Under the pieces are notes generated by a model. The model was not told the DNA's origin, did not search any database, and saw nothing but the letters and a program-made list of their open reading frames with translations. A stretch of 64,000 nucleotides of DNA from Kitasatospora xanthocidica (GTDB lineage Bacteria > Actinomycetota > Actinomycetes > Streptomycetales > Streptomycetaceae), in NCBI RefSeq assembly GCF_014656195.1, contig NZ_BNBY01000007.1, positions 234,517-298,516 of the forward strand. The letters are read 5' to 3'. Shown one piece after another: positions 37,542-46,087 of the stretch. A program made the translations under genes and the position numbers. The first letter of the stretch is position 1; each line of letters opens with the position of its first letter.

Positions 37542-38144
37542 TCAATAGGTAGCGGGACCGCTCCACCGGCGCGGCACCGCGCTGCCTGCCGCCGATGCGT
37601 CGGCCTGGCCGATCAGCAATGTGGCCCGGTCGAGGGCGGCCTGGGTGGACTCGATCAGCCCGGCGTCGCCCTTGGCGATCCGCAGCCGCAGCGCTTCTTG
37701 GAAGTGGGCCTGGGCATCCACGAGGTCACCGCGCTCCATCAGGTGCTTTCCGGTGTGCTGAAGCGCGAAGTCGACAAGTTCCGGGTGCCGGCTTCGCGCG
37801 GTGTTCAGCGCACTGCGGTAGAGCGCGTCCGCCGTCTGCGCGTCACCGGCGTAGCGGTGCGCGTCACCGAGGTTGAGCCCGGTGGCGACGACGGCCCGGG
37901 TGTTGCCGATCGCCGCGGCCAGGTCGAGCGACTGCCGGAGGAACGCACGGGCCTCTTCGTGGTGGCCCAGGCACATCCGGCCGATACCGATCCACCTGGT
38001 CAGGACCCGAGCGCGAGCGGGGTCGCTCTCCTCGGGCAGAGCCCGCAGTTCCTCGTGGAGTCGGCCGACGGCGGTGGTCAGCTCGTCCCGGTCGCTGGGG
38101 ACCATCCGCAGGTTGTCGTCGTGAGTGATGAGGTGCCCAAGCAC
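37542..38144 (-). CDS. Tetratricopeptide-repeat protein
   Basis: 200 residues made mostly of TPR helices: RWIGIGRMCLGHHEEARAFL, VATGLNLGDAHRYAGDAQTA and HTGKHLMERGDLVDAQAHFQ are three successive repeats. No catalytic or DNA-binding domain is present. The GTG start at 38144 has GGAG upstream. TPR domains bind peptides or proteins. The repeats resemble the C-terminal half of large SARP/AfsR-type regulators, but stand-alone TPR proteins of this size are common in Streptomyces, so truncation is not implied. Its role is unknown. Confidence 0.75.
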   Translation of the reverse strand: MLGHLITHDDNLRMVPSDRDELTTAVGRLHEELRALPEESDPARARVLTRWIGIGRMCLGHHEEARAFLRQSLDLAAAIGNTRAVVATGLNLGDAHRYAGDAQTADALYRSALNTARSRHPELVDFALQHTGKHLMERGDLVDAQAHFQEALRLRIAKGDAGLIESTQAALDRATLLIGQADASAAGSAVPRRWSGPATY

Positions 38145-38240
38145 GTGACTCTCCGTCGTCCGGTTCTGCTCAGCGTGGCACTACAGCTGGTCGGTCTGGC
38201 GTGCGACGACCGCTTGCTCCTTCGAGGGCACCCGGCTTAC

Positions 38241-38273
38241 GCGCAGGAAGTCGGTCTGGCCGACTTCCTGCGC
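38241..38273. repeat. Perfect 14-bp hairpin
   Basis: GCGCAGGAAGTCGG, a 5-nt loop TCTGG, and the exact complement. The word GGAAGTCGGCC is repeated just after it, at 38282-38292. Confidence 0.85.
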
Positions 38274-38290
38274 AGAGGGCCGGAAGTCGG

Positions 38291-38325
38291 CCGTCGCCGC
38301 TTCGGCCATGCCGAAGCGGCGACGG
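38291..38325. repeat. Perfect 16-bp hairpin with 3-nt loop
   Basis: CCGTCGCCGCTTCGGC, loop CAT, exact complement. It lies 17 bp after the preceding hairpin. Confidence 0.85.
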
Positions 38326-38464
38326 GATCCCCAGCGTGCCGAGGGGCGACATTTGTCCCTGCCGCGGTTGACGTCCGAACACGGAGCCCTGGTACTGCGG
38401 AAGGGGTCTGAAGCGCTGGGGTATGAGCTGCACGTGCCCGGGTCGACCTGCTGATGCTTTTGTC

Positions 38465-38496
38465 GCGGCCCCCCTCGGCGTGCCAAGGGGGGCCGC
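38465..38496. terminator. 11-bp hairpin, terminator-like
   Basis: GCGGCCCCCCT pairs with AGGGGGGCCGC across a 10-nt loop. Without a gene upstream on either strand, it could end a small transcript coming from the hairpin region. Confidence 0.45.
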
Positions 38497-38689
38497 TGTC
38501 GATCGGGACTTCTGCTGCCCTCTCGACGGGAGAGGCCGACACCCTTCTTCCCCCTTCTCACTTCTCTCGCGATCGAGTTCCTTCCTTGGGGGCCGGGGTT
38601 GGGGCTGGGTGGTAACGCTTCGGCATCCTCCGGGGGACCGGGCATTGACACCCCGCTGACGCGGCCCTTACGGTCCTACCCAAGCGACT

Positions 38690-38700
38690 GGAAAGTTTCC
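38690..38700. promoter_or_regulatory. CsnR-box-like operator
   Basis: The palindrome GGAAAGTTTCC (wider: ACTGGAAAGTTTCCTAACAGT region) lies 43 bp upstream of csnR. Palindromes with a GAAAGTTTC-type core are known operators of ROK-family CsnR in front of chitosanase genes and the csn operon in Streptomyces. It is expected to mediate repression relieved by glucosamine oligosaccharides. Confidence 0.7.
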
Positions 38701-38742
38701 TAACAGTTCTCCGGGGCGAGCCGAACGAGGAGGATTCCGGGC

Positions 38743-39933
38743 ATGACCAAGAGCACCGCCAAGGCCCCCCTCGCCGGTACCCCCAGCCTGCTGCGGGCCA
38801 TCAACGACCGTGCCGCCCTCGAGCTGCTGCTGGAGAACGGCCCGCTCTCGCGTACTCAGATCGGGACCCTGACCGGGCTCTCCAAGCCCACCGCCTCCCA
38901 GCTGCTGGCCCGGCTGGAGGCGGGCGGGCTGGTGCTGCCGGTCGGGACCACGGCGGGCGGGCCGGGGCCCAACGCGCAGCTGTACCAGGTGAATCCGGCC
39001 GCCGGGTACGTCGCCGGGCTGGACGTCACCAACCACGGGATCCGGGTCGCGGTCGCCGACATCACCGGCACCACGCTGGCCGAGCACACCGTCACCACCA
39101 AGGGCGTGCCGGCCGCCGGGACGGTCCCGAAGGTCGCCGCGGCGGTCGCCGCGACGGTCCGGGCCGCCGGGCTCGCCGAGGGCAGCCTGCGTACCGTCGT
39201 GATCGGCCTGGGCGGCGCCCCGGACCCGGTCACCGGCAAGCTTCGCTACGCCTCCCACCTGCCCGGATGGCACTCGCCGCGGCTGGTCGAGGAGTTGTCC
39301 GAGGCGATCGGCGCGCCGGTGTCGATCGAGAACGACGTGAACCTGGCCGCCGTCGCCGAGCAGGCCTCCGGTGCGGCGGCCGGCTGCGAGGACTTCGTCC
39401 TGCTCTGGGCCGAGGCGGGTGTCGGCGCGGCGATCGTCATCGCCGGGCGGCTGCACCGGGGCTTCACCGGCGGCGCCGGGGAGGTCGGCTACATGCCGGT
39501 GCCCGACTCGCCCGTCGAGTGGGACCCACGGCGCCGCAACTTCGGCGGCTTCCAGGCGCTGGTCGGCGCGCCCGCGGTCCGGGCGCTGGCCCGGGAGCAC
39601 GGGCTCGGCGCGCCGACCGCCGAGGAGTCCGTCGCCAAGGCCCTGGCGACCCCGGGGGCCGGGGACGCGTTCCTCGCCGAGCTGGCCGGGCGGCTCGCCG
39701 TCGGCCTGACCGTGATCGTCTCGGTCGTCGACCCCCAGCTGGTGGTCCTCTCCGGCGCGGTGCCCAGCGCGGGCGGCGAACGCCTGCGCGCGCTCGTCGA
39801 GGACGAACTGGCCAAGCTCTCCATCGCCCGCCCGGAGGTGCGGAGCAGCGCCCTGCCCGGCTCACCGGTCCTGCTGGGCGCCCTGCAGCGCGCCCTGGCG
39901 GACGCCCGCGAGGCGGTCTTCTCCACCCACTGA
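38743..39933 (+). CDS. csnR: ROK-family repressor of the csn operon
   Basis: 396 residues, ATG start with GAGGAGG upstream. The N-terminal winged helix-turn-helix (LSRTQIGTLTGLSKPTASQL) precedes a ROK kinase-like domain (GYVAGLDVTNHGIRVAVADI; GGAGEVGYMPV). The canonical CXCGXXGCXE zinc cluster is not seen in the region where it would be expected. It is the first gene of a six-gene set in the exact order described for Streptomyces csnR-E-F-G-H-K (ROK, solute-binding protein, two permeases, GH4, BadF-type kinase), which supports the name. It should repress its own operon and probably a chitosanase gene elsewhere. Confidence 0.85.
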   Translation: MTKSTAKAPLAGTPSLLRAINDRAALELLLENGPLSRTQIGTLTGLSKPTASQLLARLEAGGLVLPVGTTAGGPGPNAQLYQVNPAAGYVAGLDVTNHGIRVAVADITGTTLAEHTVTTKGVPAAGTVPKVAAAVAATVRAAGLAEGSLRTVVIGLGGAPDPVTGKLRYASHLPGWHSPRLVEELSEAIGAPVSIENDVNLAAVAEQASGAAAGCEDFVLLWAEAGVGAAIVIAGRLHRGFTGGAGEVGYMPVPDSPVEWDPRRRNFGGFQALVGAPAVRALAREHGLGAPTAEESVAKALATPGAGDAFLAELAGRLAVGLTVIVSVVDPQLVVLSGAVPSAGGERLRALVEDELAKLSIARPEVRSSALPGSPVLLGALQRALADAREAVFSTH

Positions 39934-40055
39934 CGCTCTCTCCACCCACCCGCGCTCCCGCCCCCCGACGCTCCCCGCACCCACCTCTCCCCTACCCCCG
40001 AACGCGGGACCCGAGGCAACGACGCCTGCCCGCGCACCACCAGGAGGACCACGAA

Positions 40056-41411
40056 GTGCTCGCCACCACCTCCCGCAGAGGCCGCCGCACGATCGTCGCC
40101 GTCGCCGGCAGCGCCGTCCTGGCCCTGCTCGCCACCGCCTGCACCGGTTCCAGCGACTCGGGCGGAAACGACGACTCGGCCAGCGGCAAGGACGTCACCA
40201 TCACCTTCTGGCACGGGTGGAACCAGGACAACGAGACCAAGGCGATCGACGCCAACATCGCGGCCTTCGAGAAGGCCCACCCCAACATCCACGTCAAGAC
40301 CGTGGGCAACATCGCCGACGACAAGCTCAACCAGGCCCTGCGGGCCGGCGGTGACGACGCGCCCGACGTGGTGTCCTCCTTCACCACCAACAACGTCGGC
40401 ATGTTCTGTTCGACCAAGGCCTTCGTCGACCTCAAGCCGCTGCTCCAGAAGAGCGGCATCGACCCGGCGAAGACCTTCCCGGCCGCGATGCTCAACTACA
40501 CGCAGTTCCAGGGCAACCAGTGCTCGCTGCCGCTGCTCGGCGACGCGTACGGCCTGTACTACAACAAGAAGGCCTTCGCCGAGGCGGGCATCGCCAACCC
40601 GCCCAAGACCTTCAGCGAGTTCGCCGCGGACGCCGCCCTTCTGACCAAGGCCGACGGCGACTCGTACAAGCAGCTCGGCTTCATGCCGCTGTACCACGGC
40701 TACGAGTCCACCACCGAGCACTACCTCGGCCAGTACGGCCCCACCTACTTCGGCCCCGACGGCAAGTCCAACCTCGCCACCGACCCGAAGGTCGCCGCGA
40801 TGCTCAAGTGGCAGAAGGGCCTGGTCGACCAGCTCGGCGGCTACGACAAGCTGGAGAAGTTCCGCTCGACCTTCGGCGAGGAGTTCAGCGCCAAGAACCC
40901 CTTCCACACCGGCCAGGTGGCGATGGCCCTGGACGGCGAGTGGCGCACCGCCTCGCTCGCCGAGAACAAGCCCGGCTTCGAGTGGGCCACCGCCGCCTTC
41001 CCGGTGCCGGACGACCAGGCCGACACCTACGGCCGCGGCTACCAGACCGGCACCATCGTCGGCATCGCCAGCACCAGCAAGAAGCAGGCCGCGGCCTGGG
41101 AGCTGGTCAAGTACCTGACCACGGACACCGACGCGGTCGTCGACTTCGCCAACGCGATCCACAACGTGCCCAGCACCTTCGAGGCGCTCAACTCTCCGAA
41201 GCTGGTCAGCGACGACAACTTCAAGACCTTCCTGAACGTCGCCAAGAACGCCAACTCCGGCACCACCCCGGCGGCCGTCAACGGCAGCGGCTACATCGTC
41301 TCCCTGCAGAACCTGGGCTACGACTACGAGTCCGGCAAGCAGACCGACCTCCAGGCCGGTCTGGCCGCCACGGCCAAGCAGATCGACACCGACATCGCCC
41401 AGGCCAAGTAA
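40056..41411 (+). CDS. csnE: Chito-oligosaccharide ABC transporter, solute-binding lipoprotein
   Basis: Extracellular lipid-anchored receptor of a sugar importer. GTG 40056 with CAGGAGG upstream gives 451 residues. The signal peptide ends at a lipobox with Cys29 (ALLATAC). The mature part is a type-1 sugar-binding fold (VTITFWHGWNQDNETKAIDA near the start; GDAYGLYYNKKAFAEAGI; YGRGYQTGTIVGIASTS). The permease start follows after 27 bp. Operon context assigns glucosamine oligosaccharides as cargo; the sequence alone says only oligosaccharide. No ATPase gene is in the operon, so a shared MsiK-type ATPase is expected. Confidence 0.88.
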   Translation: MLATTSRRGRRTIVAVAGSAVLALLATACTGSSDSGGNDDSASGKDVTITFWHGWNQDNETKAIDANIAAFEKAHPNIHVKTVGNIADDKLNQALRAGGDDAPDVVSSFTTNNVGMFCSTKAFVDLKPLLQKSGIDPAKTFPAAMLNYTQFQGNQCSLPLLGDAYGLYYNKKAFAEAGIANPPKTFSEFAADAALLTKADGDSYKQLGFMPLYHGYESTTEHYLGQYGPTYFGPDGKSNLATDPKVAAMLKWQKGLVDQLGGYDKLEKFRSTFGEEFSAKNPFHTGQVAMALDGEWRTASLAENKPGFEWATAAFPVPDDQADTYGRGYQTGTIVGIASTSKKQAAAWELVKYLTTDTDAVVDFANAIHNVPSTFEALNSPKLVSDDNFKTFLNVAKNANSGTTPAAVNGSGYIVSLQNLGYDYESGKQTDLQAGLAATAKQIDTDIAQAK

Positions 41412-41438
41412 GGGCCGGCGACGGCCCACGGAGTTCCC

Positions 41439-42455
41439 ATGTCACTCGCGTTCGGCACCCGCAAGGGGAACGGCGGCAAGGCCGGCGCCGGACCGTCCGC
41501 CCCGGCGGCGCCCTCCACGCAGCACCTGCTGCGCCGGAAGCGCCGCCGGGAGGCGGCCCGCACCCTCGCCTTCCTCTCCCCCTGGCTGATCGGGTTCAGC
41601 GTCTTCTTCGCCTACCCGCTCGTCTCCACCGCCTACTTCTCCTTCACCAGCTACAACGGCTTCGGCCAGCCCAGCTTCACCGGCCTGAAGAACTGGGACT
41701 ACGTCTTCAACCACCTGCCGACCTTCTGGCAGGGCCTGCGCAACACCCTGTGGCTGGTCGTCGTCATGGTGAGCCTGCGGGTGGCCTTCGGGCTCGGCGT
41801 CGGGATGCTCATCACGAAGGTCAAGACCGGTGCCGGCTTCTTCCGCACCGCCTTCTACCTGCCGTACCTGGCCCCGCCGGTGGCCGCGACGGTGGCCTTC
41901 GCCTTCCTGTTCAACCCCGGCACCGGCCCGGTCAACCACCTGCTCGGCGAGCTCGGCCTGCCGCAGCCGGGCTGGTTCGCCTCCCCGGACTGGTCCAAGC
42001 CGGCGCTGACCCTGCTCGCCATGTGGGGCGTCGGCGATCTGATGGTCATCTTCATGGCCTCGCTGCTGGACGTTCCCAAGGAGCAGTACGAGGCGGCCGA
42101 ACTGGACGGCGCCGGACCGTTCCAGCGGTTCCGGTACGTCACGCTGCCGAACATCTCGCCGATCATCATGTTCGCGGTGGTCACCGGGGTGATCCAGACC
42201 ATGCAGTACTACACCCAGGCGATCGTCGCCGGGAAGGTCGCCGGCGGCATCGCGGGCAACTCCGGCCAGCAGTTCGAGCCGGGCTTCCCGAACGGCTCCA
42301 CCTGGACCCTGCCGCAGATGGTCTACAACCTCGGCTTCCAGCGCTTCAACTACGGCGCGGCCTGCGTCGTCGCCCTGGTGCTGTTCGCCATCTCCATGGC
42401 CGTCACCTCGATCCTGCTCCGCCGCAAGTCCGGCTTCATGGCGAGCGACGACTAG
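41439..42455 (+). CDS. csnF: Chito-oligosaccharide ABC transporter permease 1
   Basis: 338-residue MalF-type inner-membrane permease with six or more helices. A basic N terminus (RRKRRREAARTLAFLSPWL) leads to the first helix. The cytoplasmic EAA loop that contacts the ATPase is seen as EAAELDGAGPFQRFRYVTLP. It forms a heterodimer with CsnG. ATG 41439 has ACGGAG upstream. Confidence 0.9.
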   Translation: MSLAFGTRKGNGGKAGAGPSAPAAPSTQHLLRRKRRREAARTLAFLSPWLIGFSVFFAYPLVSTAYFSFTSYNGFGQPSFTGLKNWDYVFNHLPTFWQGLRNTLWLVVVMVSLRVAFGLGVGMLITKVKTGAGFFRTAFYLPYLAPPVAATVAFAFLFNPGTGPVNHLLGELGLPQPGWFASPDWSKPALTLLAMWGVGDLMVIFMASLLDVPKEQYEAAELDGAGPFQRFRYVTLPNISPIIMFAVVTGVIQTMQYYTQAIVAGKVAGGIAGNSGQQFEPGFPNGSTWTLPQMVYNLGFQRFNYGAACVVALVLFAISMAVTSILLRRKSGFMASDD

Positions 42456-42476
42456 CGGGCCAGTGAGGACCTGATC

Positions 42477-43403
42477 ATGACTCTCAGCAACACGCTCACC
42501 GGGGCACCGTCCCCGACCGGCTCCACCCGGCCGGCCCGCCCGGCCCGCCCCGGCGGCCCCGCCGCCCGGGCCGCCCGGCGCCGCGCCCTGCTCAACTGGG
42601 TGGCCGTCCACTCGCTGGCCGTCACCGCGGCGCTGTTCTTCCTGCTGCCCTTCGTCTTCGTCTTCCTCACCTCGGTGATGACCGACCAGCAGGCGCTCAC
42701 CACCGACTACTGGCCGGCCACCTGGCAGTGGGGCAACTACAGCAAGGTCTGGGACACCCCCGGCTTCCTCACCTGGTGGCGCAACACCCTGCTCTACGCC
42801 GGGCTCGGCACCCTGCTGACCGTCGTCTCCAGCCTGCCGGTGGCCTACGCGCTCGCCAAGTTCCGCTTCCGCGGCCGCAACCTGGCCCTGACGGCGGTCA
42901 TCGCGATGATGATGCTGCCGCCGCAGGTCACCGTCATCCCGATGTACCTGTTCTGGGCCAAGCAGATGGGCATGGGCGGCTCGCTCTGGCCGCTGATCAT
43001 CCCGATGGCCTTCGGCGACGCGTTCTCCATCTTCCTGCTGCGCCAGTTCCTGCTGACCATCCCCAAGGAGTACCTGGAGGCCGCCCGGATCGACGGCTGC
43101 GGCGACCTGCGCACCCTGCTGCGGGTGGTCCTGCCGATGGCCAAGCCGGCCGTCGCGGCGGTCGCGCTGTTCCAGTTCTTCTACTGCTGGAACGACTACT
43201 TCGGCCCGCAGATCTACGCCAGCAGCAACCCCGGGGCCTGGACCCTCAGTTACGGCCTGGAGTCGTTCAAGGCCGCCCACCACACCAACTGGAACCTCAC
43301 CATGGCCGCCACCCTGCTGGTGATGGCGCCGGTGATCGTCCTCTTCTTCTTCGCTCAGAAGGCCTTCATCGAAGGCGTGACACTGACAGGGGTCAAGGGC
43401 TGA
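42477..43403 (+). CDS. csnG: Chito-oligosaccharide ABC transporter permease 2
   Basis: 308-residue MalG-type permease. The EAA motif reads EAARIDGCGDLRTLLRVVLP, and the C terminus ends in the typical short basic helix region (FFAQKAFIEGVTLTGVKG). The unusual N terminus is rich in Pro/Ala/Arg (TRPARPARPGGPAARAARRR). It overlaps csnH by one base (TGATG), indicating translational coupling. Confidence 0.9.
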   Translation: MTLSNTLTGAPSPTGSTRPARPARPGGPAARAARRRALLNWVAVHSLAVTAALFFLLPFVFVFLTSVMTDQQALTTDYWPATWQWGNYSKVWDTPGFLTWWRNTLLYAGLGTLLTVVSSLPVAYALAKFRFRGRNLALTAVIAMMMLPPQVTVIPMYLFWAKQMGMGGSLWPLIIPMAFGDAFSIFLLRQFLLTIPKEYLEAARIDGCGDLRTLLRVVLPMAKPAVAAVALFQFFYCWNDYFGPQIYASSNPGAWTLSYGLESFKAAHHTNWNLTMAATLLVMAPVIVLFFFAQKAFIEGVTLTGVKG

Positions 43404-44716
43404 TGTCCGCACCGAAGACGTCCGGAGCCGCCATGCTCAAGCTGGCCATCGTCGGCGGCGGGTCGACGTACACCCCGGAGCTGATCGACGGCTTCGCCCG
43501 GCTGCGCGACACCCTGCCGGTCGGCGAACTGGTGCTGATCGACCCGGCCGCCGACCGGCTGGAGCTGATCGGCGGGCTCGCCCGGCGGATCTTCGCCAAG
43601 CAGGGGCACCCCGCGACCGTCACCGTCACCACCGACCTGACCGCGGGCGTCGCCGACGCCGACGCCGTCCTGCTGCAGCTGCGCGTCGGCGGGCAGGCGG
43701 CGCGCGACCAGGACGAGACCTGGCCGCTGGAGTGCGGCTGCGTCGGGCAGGAGACCACCGGCGCCGGCGGGCTCGCCAAGGCGCTGCGCACCGTCCCGGT
43801 GGTGCTGGACATCGCCGAGCGGGTGCGCCGGGCCAACCCGGACGCCTGGATCGTCGACTTCACCAACCCGGTCGGCATCGTCACCCGGGCCCTGCAGAGC
43901 GCCGGCCACAAGGCCGTCGGGCTGTGCAACGTCGCCATCGGCTTCCAGCGCAAGTTCGCCGGGCACCTCGGCGTGGACCCGGAGCTGATCCGCCTCGACC
44001 ACGTCGGGCTCAACCACCTGACCTGGGAGCGCGGGGTGACCCTGCTGGACGGGCCGGGCTCCACGAGCGGGCGGGAGGTGCTGCCGGAGCTGCTCGGCGG
44101 CTTCGGCAAGGAGATCGCCGAGGACCTGCACCTGCCGCGGGCCGTCATCGAGCGGCTCGGCGTCGTGCCCTCCTACTACCTGCGGTACTTCTACCAGCAC
44201 GACGCGGTCGTCGCCGAGCTCCGGGAGCAGGGCTCGCGGGCCGCGAAGGTCGCCGAGATCGAGCGGCGGCTGCTGGAGCTGTACGCCGACCCGGCCCTCG
44301 ACACCAAGCCCGCACTGCTCGGCGAGCGCGGCGGCGCCTTCTACTCGGAGGCCGCCGTCCAGCTCATCGCCGCGCTGCTCGGCACCGGCGGCGCGACCTC
44401 CGTCCAGGTCGTCAACACCCGCAACGACGGCGTGCTGCCCTTCCTGCCGGACGACGCCGTCATCGAGGTGCCGGCCGAGGTCGACGCGGCGGGCGTGCGC
44501 CCGCTGCCGCAGCGCCCCCTGGAGCCGCTGTACGCGGGCCTCGTCGCCGCCGTCACCGCGTACGAGCACCTCGCCCTCGACGCCGCCCTGCACGGCGGAC
44601 GCGACCGGGTCTTCGACGCGCTGCTCGCCCACCCGCTGGTCGGCCAGATCGACCTCGCCGACCGGCTCACGGACCGGCTGCTCGCCCACAACCGCGAGCA
44701 CCTCGCCTGGGCCTGA
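43403..44716 (+). CDS. csnH: GH4 family glycosidase (6-phospho-beta-glucosidase type)
   Basis: 437 residues from ATG 43403, coupled to csnG. ATG 43433, with GGAG six bases ahead, is an alternative. GH4 enzymes use NAD and Mn2+ in an oxidation-elimination mechanism. Visible are the Rossmann motif LAIVGGGSTYTPELIDGF, the second-strand acidic residue in LVLIDPAADRLEL, the conserved QLRVGGQAARDQDE, the metal Cys in GLCNVAIGF and the His in HVGLNHLTWERG. In the operon it most likely splits imported glucosamine oligosaccharides or their phosphates. Substrate is inferred from context. Confidence 0.88.
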   Translation: MSAPKTSGAAMLKLAIVGGGSTYTPELIDGFARLRDTLPVGELVLIDPAADRLELIGGLARRIFAKQGHPATVTVTTDLTAGVADADAVLLQLRVGGQAARDQDETWPLECGCVGQETTGAGGLAKALRTVPVVLDIAERVRRANPDAWIVDFTNPVGIVTRALQSAGHKAVGLCNVAIGFQRKFAGHLGVDPELIRLDHVGLNHLTWERGVTLLDGPGSTSGREVLPELLGGFGKEIAEDLHLPRAVIERLGVVPSYYLRYFYQHDAVVAELREQGSRAAKVAEIERRLLELYADPALDTKPALLGERGGAFYSEAAVQLIAALLGTGGATSVQVVNTRNDGVLPFLPDDAVIEVPAEVDAAGVRPLPQRPLEPLYAGLVAAVTAYEHLALDAALHGGRDRVFDALLAHPLVGQIDLADRLTDRLLAHNREHLAWA

Positions 44717-44723
44717 CCCGGCC

Positions 44724-44771
44724 CGCGGTGCCCGGCCCGCCGGCCCCACGGGGCGCGGGCCGGGCACCGCG
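44724..44771 (+). terminator. 17-bp perfect hairpin between csnH and csnK
   Basis: CGCGGTGCCCGGCCCGC and its exact complement enclose a 14-nt loop that can itself pair. It begins 8 nt after the csnH stop and 117 nt before csnK. It may attenuate transcription into csnK or protect the upstream mRNA. Confidence 0.75.
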
Positions 44772-44888
44772 AGGAGACCTCCACCCCCGGCCGGGGAACT
44801 CCCGGCAGGGCACCACCCGTTCGGACACCACGACCGGGCACCCCGGCCGCCACCGACGGCCGGGCCACGTACGAGCCGCGGGGACCTG

Positions 44889-45938
44889 ATGACCCACCAG
44901 CCCGACCCACTCCTGCCCGACCCGCTCCTGCCCGCCCCACTCCTGCCGGGCGTTCTCGCCATCGACGCGGGCAACTCCAAGACCGACGTCGCCCTGATCG
45001 GCGCCGACGGCACCGTCCTCGGCAGCGCCCGCGGCGGCGGCTTCGAACCCCAGAAGATCGGCGGCGCGGCGGCCGTCGCCGGCCTCGCCCCGCTGGTCGC
45101 GCAGGCCGCCGCCGAGGCCGGCCACCCCACCTGGCAGGGCGTGCTCACCAGCCACGTCAGCGCCTGCCTCGCCAACGCCGACCTGCCGGTCGAGGAGGAG
45201 GCGCTGCGCGACGCCCTCGAATCGCACCCCTGGGGCGCCAGCAACACCGTCGTCAACGACACCTTCGGCCTGCTCCGGGCCGGCACCGACGGCCCGCGCG
45301 GCGTCGCCGTCGTCTGCGGCGCCGGCATCAACTGCGTCGGCCTCCTCCCGGACGGCCGCACCGCCCGCTTCCCCGCCCTCGGCGAACTCACCGGCGACTG
45401 GGGCGGCGGCTCCGGCCTCGCCCTCACCAGCATGTGGCACGCCGTACGCGCCGAGGACGGCCGCGGCGGGCCCACCGCGCTCGCCCCCGCCATCGCCGCG
45501 CACTTCGGCCTGCCCAGCGCCGGCGCCGTCGCCGAGGCCGTCCACCTCGGCCGGCTGCCGGGCACCCGGCTGCACGAGATCGTCCGGGTGCTGTTCGCGG
45601 CCGCGAACGCCGGGGACGAGGTCGCGCTGGAGCTGATCGACCGCCAGGCCGACGAGATCGTCCGGCTCGCGGTGGTCGCGCTCGGCCGCCTGGGACTGCT
45701 CGACGCCCCGACCCCGGTGGTGCTCGGCGGCGGCGTCCTCGCCTCGCGGCAGCCGCTGCTGCTGGACAACCTCAGGGCCCGGCTCGCCGCGGCCGCGCCG
45801 CTGGCCGAACCCCGGGTCGTCGTGGCGCCGCCGGTCCTCGGCGCGGCCCTGCTCGGACTCGACCACCTGGACGCCGGCACCGAGGCCCAGGCCCGGGTGC
45901 GCGAAGCCTACGAGGGACCGCGGCCGGTCGCGGCCTGA
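44889..45938 (+). CDS. csnK: BadF/BcrA-type amino-sugar kinase
   Basis: 349-residue ATP-dependent sugar kinase of the BadF/BadG/NagK-like ASKHA superfamily, expected to phosphorylate glucosamine released by the csn pathway. The phosphate-1 motif is GVLAIDAGNSKTDVALIGAD, phosphate-2 is GVAVVCGAGINCVGL, and the adenosine motif is TPVVLGGGVLASRQP; GELTGDWGGGSGLAL is typical of the family. The N terminus has an odd three-fold repeat (PDPLLPDPLLPAPLLPG) before the fold begins. There is no better downstream start codon. Confidence in kinase is high, in glucosamine moderate. Confidence 0.85.
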   Translation: MTHQPDPLLPDPLLPAPLLPGVLAIDAGNSKTDVALIGADGTVLGSARGGGFEPQKIGGAAAVAGLAPLVAQAAAEAGHPTWQGVLTSHVSACLANADLPVEEEALRDALESHPWGASNTVVNDTFGLLRAGTDGPRGVAVVCGAGINCVGLLPDGRTARFPALGELTGDWGGGSGLALTSMWHAVRAEDGRGGPTALAPAIAAHFGLPSAGAVAEAVHLGRLPGTRLHEIVRVLFAAANAGDEVALELIDRQADEIVRLAVVALGRLGLLDAPTPVVLGGGVLASRQPLLLDNLRARLAAAAPLAEPRVVVAPPVLGAALLGLDHLDAGTEAQARVREAYEGPRPVAA

Positions 45939-45955
45939 CCCCTCGTCCAAGACCT

Positions 45956-45993
45956 CCCTCCTCCGCCGGATCCGCACGTCCGGCGGAGGAGGG
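45956..45993 (+). terminator. Hairpin terminator of the csn operon
   Basis: A perfect 15-bp stem (CCCTCCTCCGCCGGA with its complement) and an 8-nt loop, 18 nt after the csnK stop. It runs into a 23-bp direct repeat. Confidence 0.85.
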
Positions 45994-46031
45994 AACCGCG
46001 CTCCCGGTGGAGGAGGGAACCGCGCTCCCGG
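45985..46031. repeat. 23-bp direct repeat, two copies
   Basis: GGAGGAGGGAACCGCGCTCC... is present at 45985-46007 and again, identical, at 46009-46031, with a period of 24. It overlaps the right arm of the csn terminator. Confidence 0.85.
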
Positions 46032-46087
46032 CAACCGTCGTGTACAACCGAGTACCGACAACCGCCACCGCCGGGGAGACTTGTGCC

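Larger units (their letters stand above)
38145..38742. other. 598-bp divergent intergenic region rich in perfect hairpins
   Basis: No convincing gene on either strand. It holds three strong inverted repeats (38241-38273, 38291-38325 and 38465-38496) between the divergent TPR and csnR genes, where no upstream transcript needs a terminator. The last 60 bp contain the csnR operator and ribosome site. The hairpins could belong to an unannotated small RNA or to REP-like elements. Confidence 0.6.

Noticed and set aside
38181..38651. 156-residue minus-strand frame in the hairpin-rich gap
   Set aside because: It crosses the perfect hairpins, lacks a ribosome site and has no recognisable domain.
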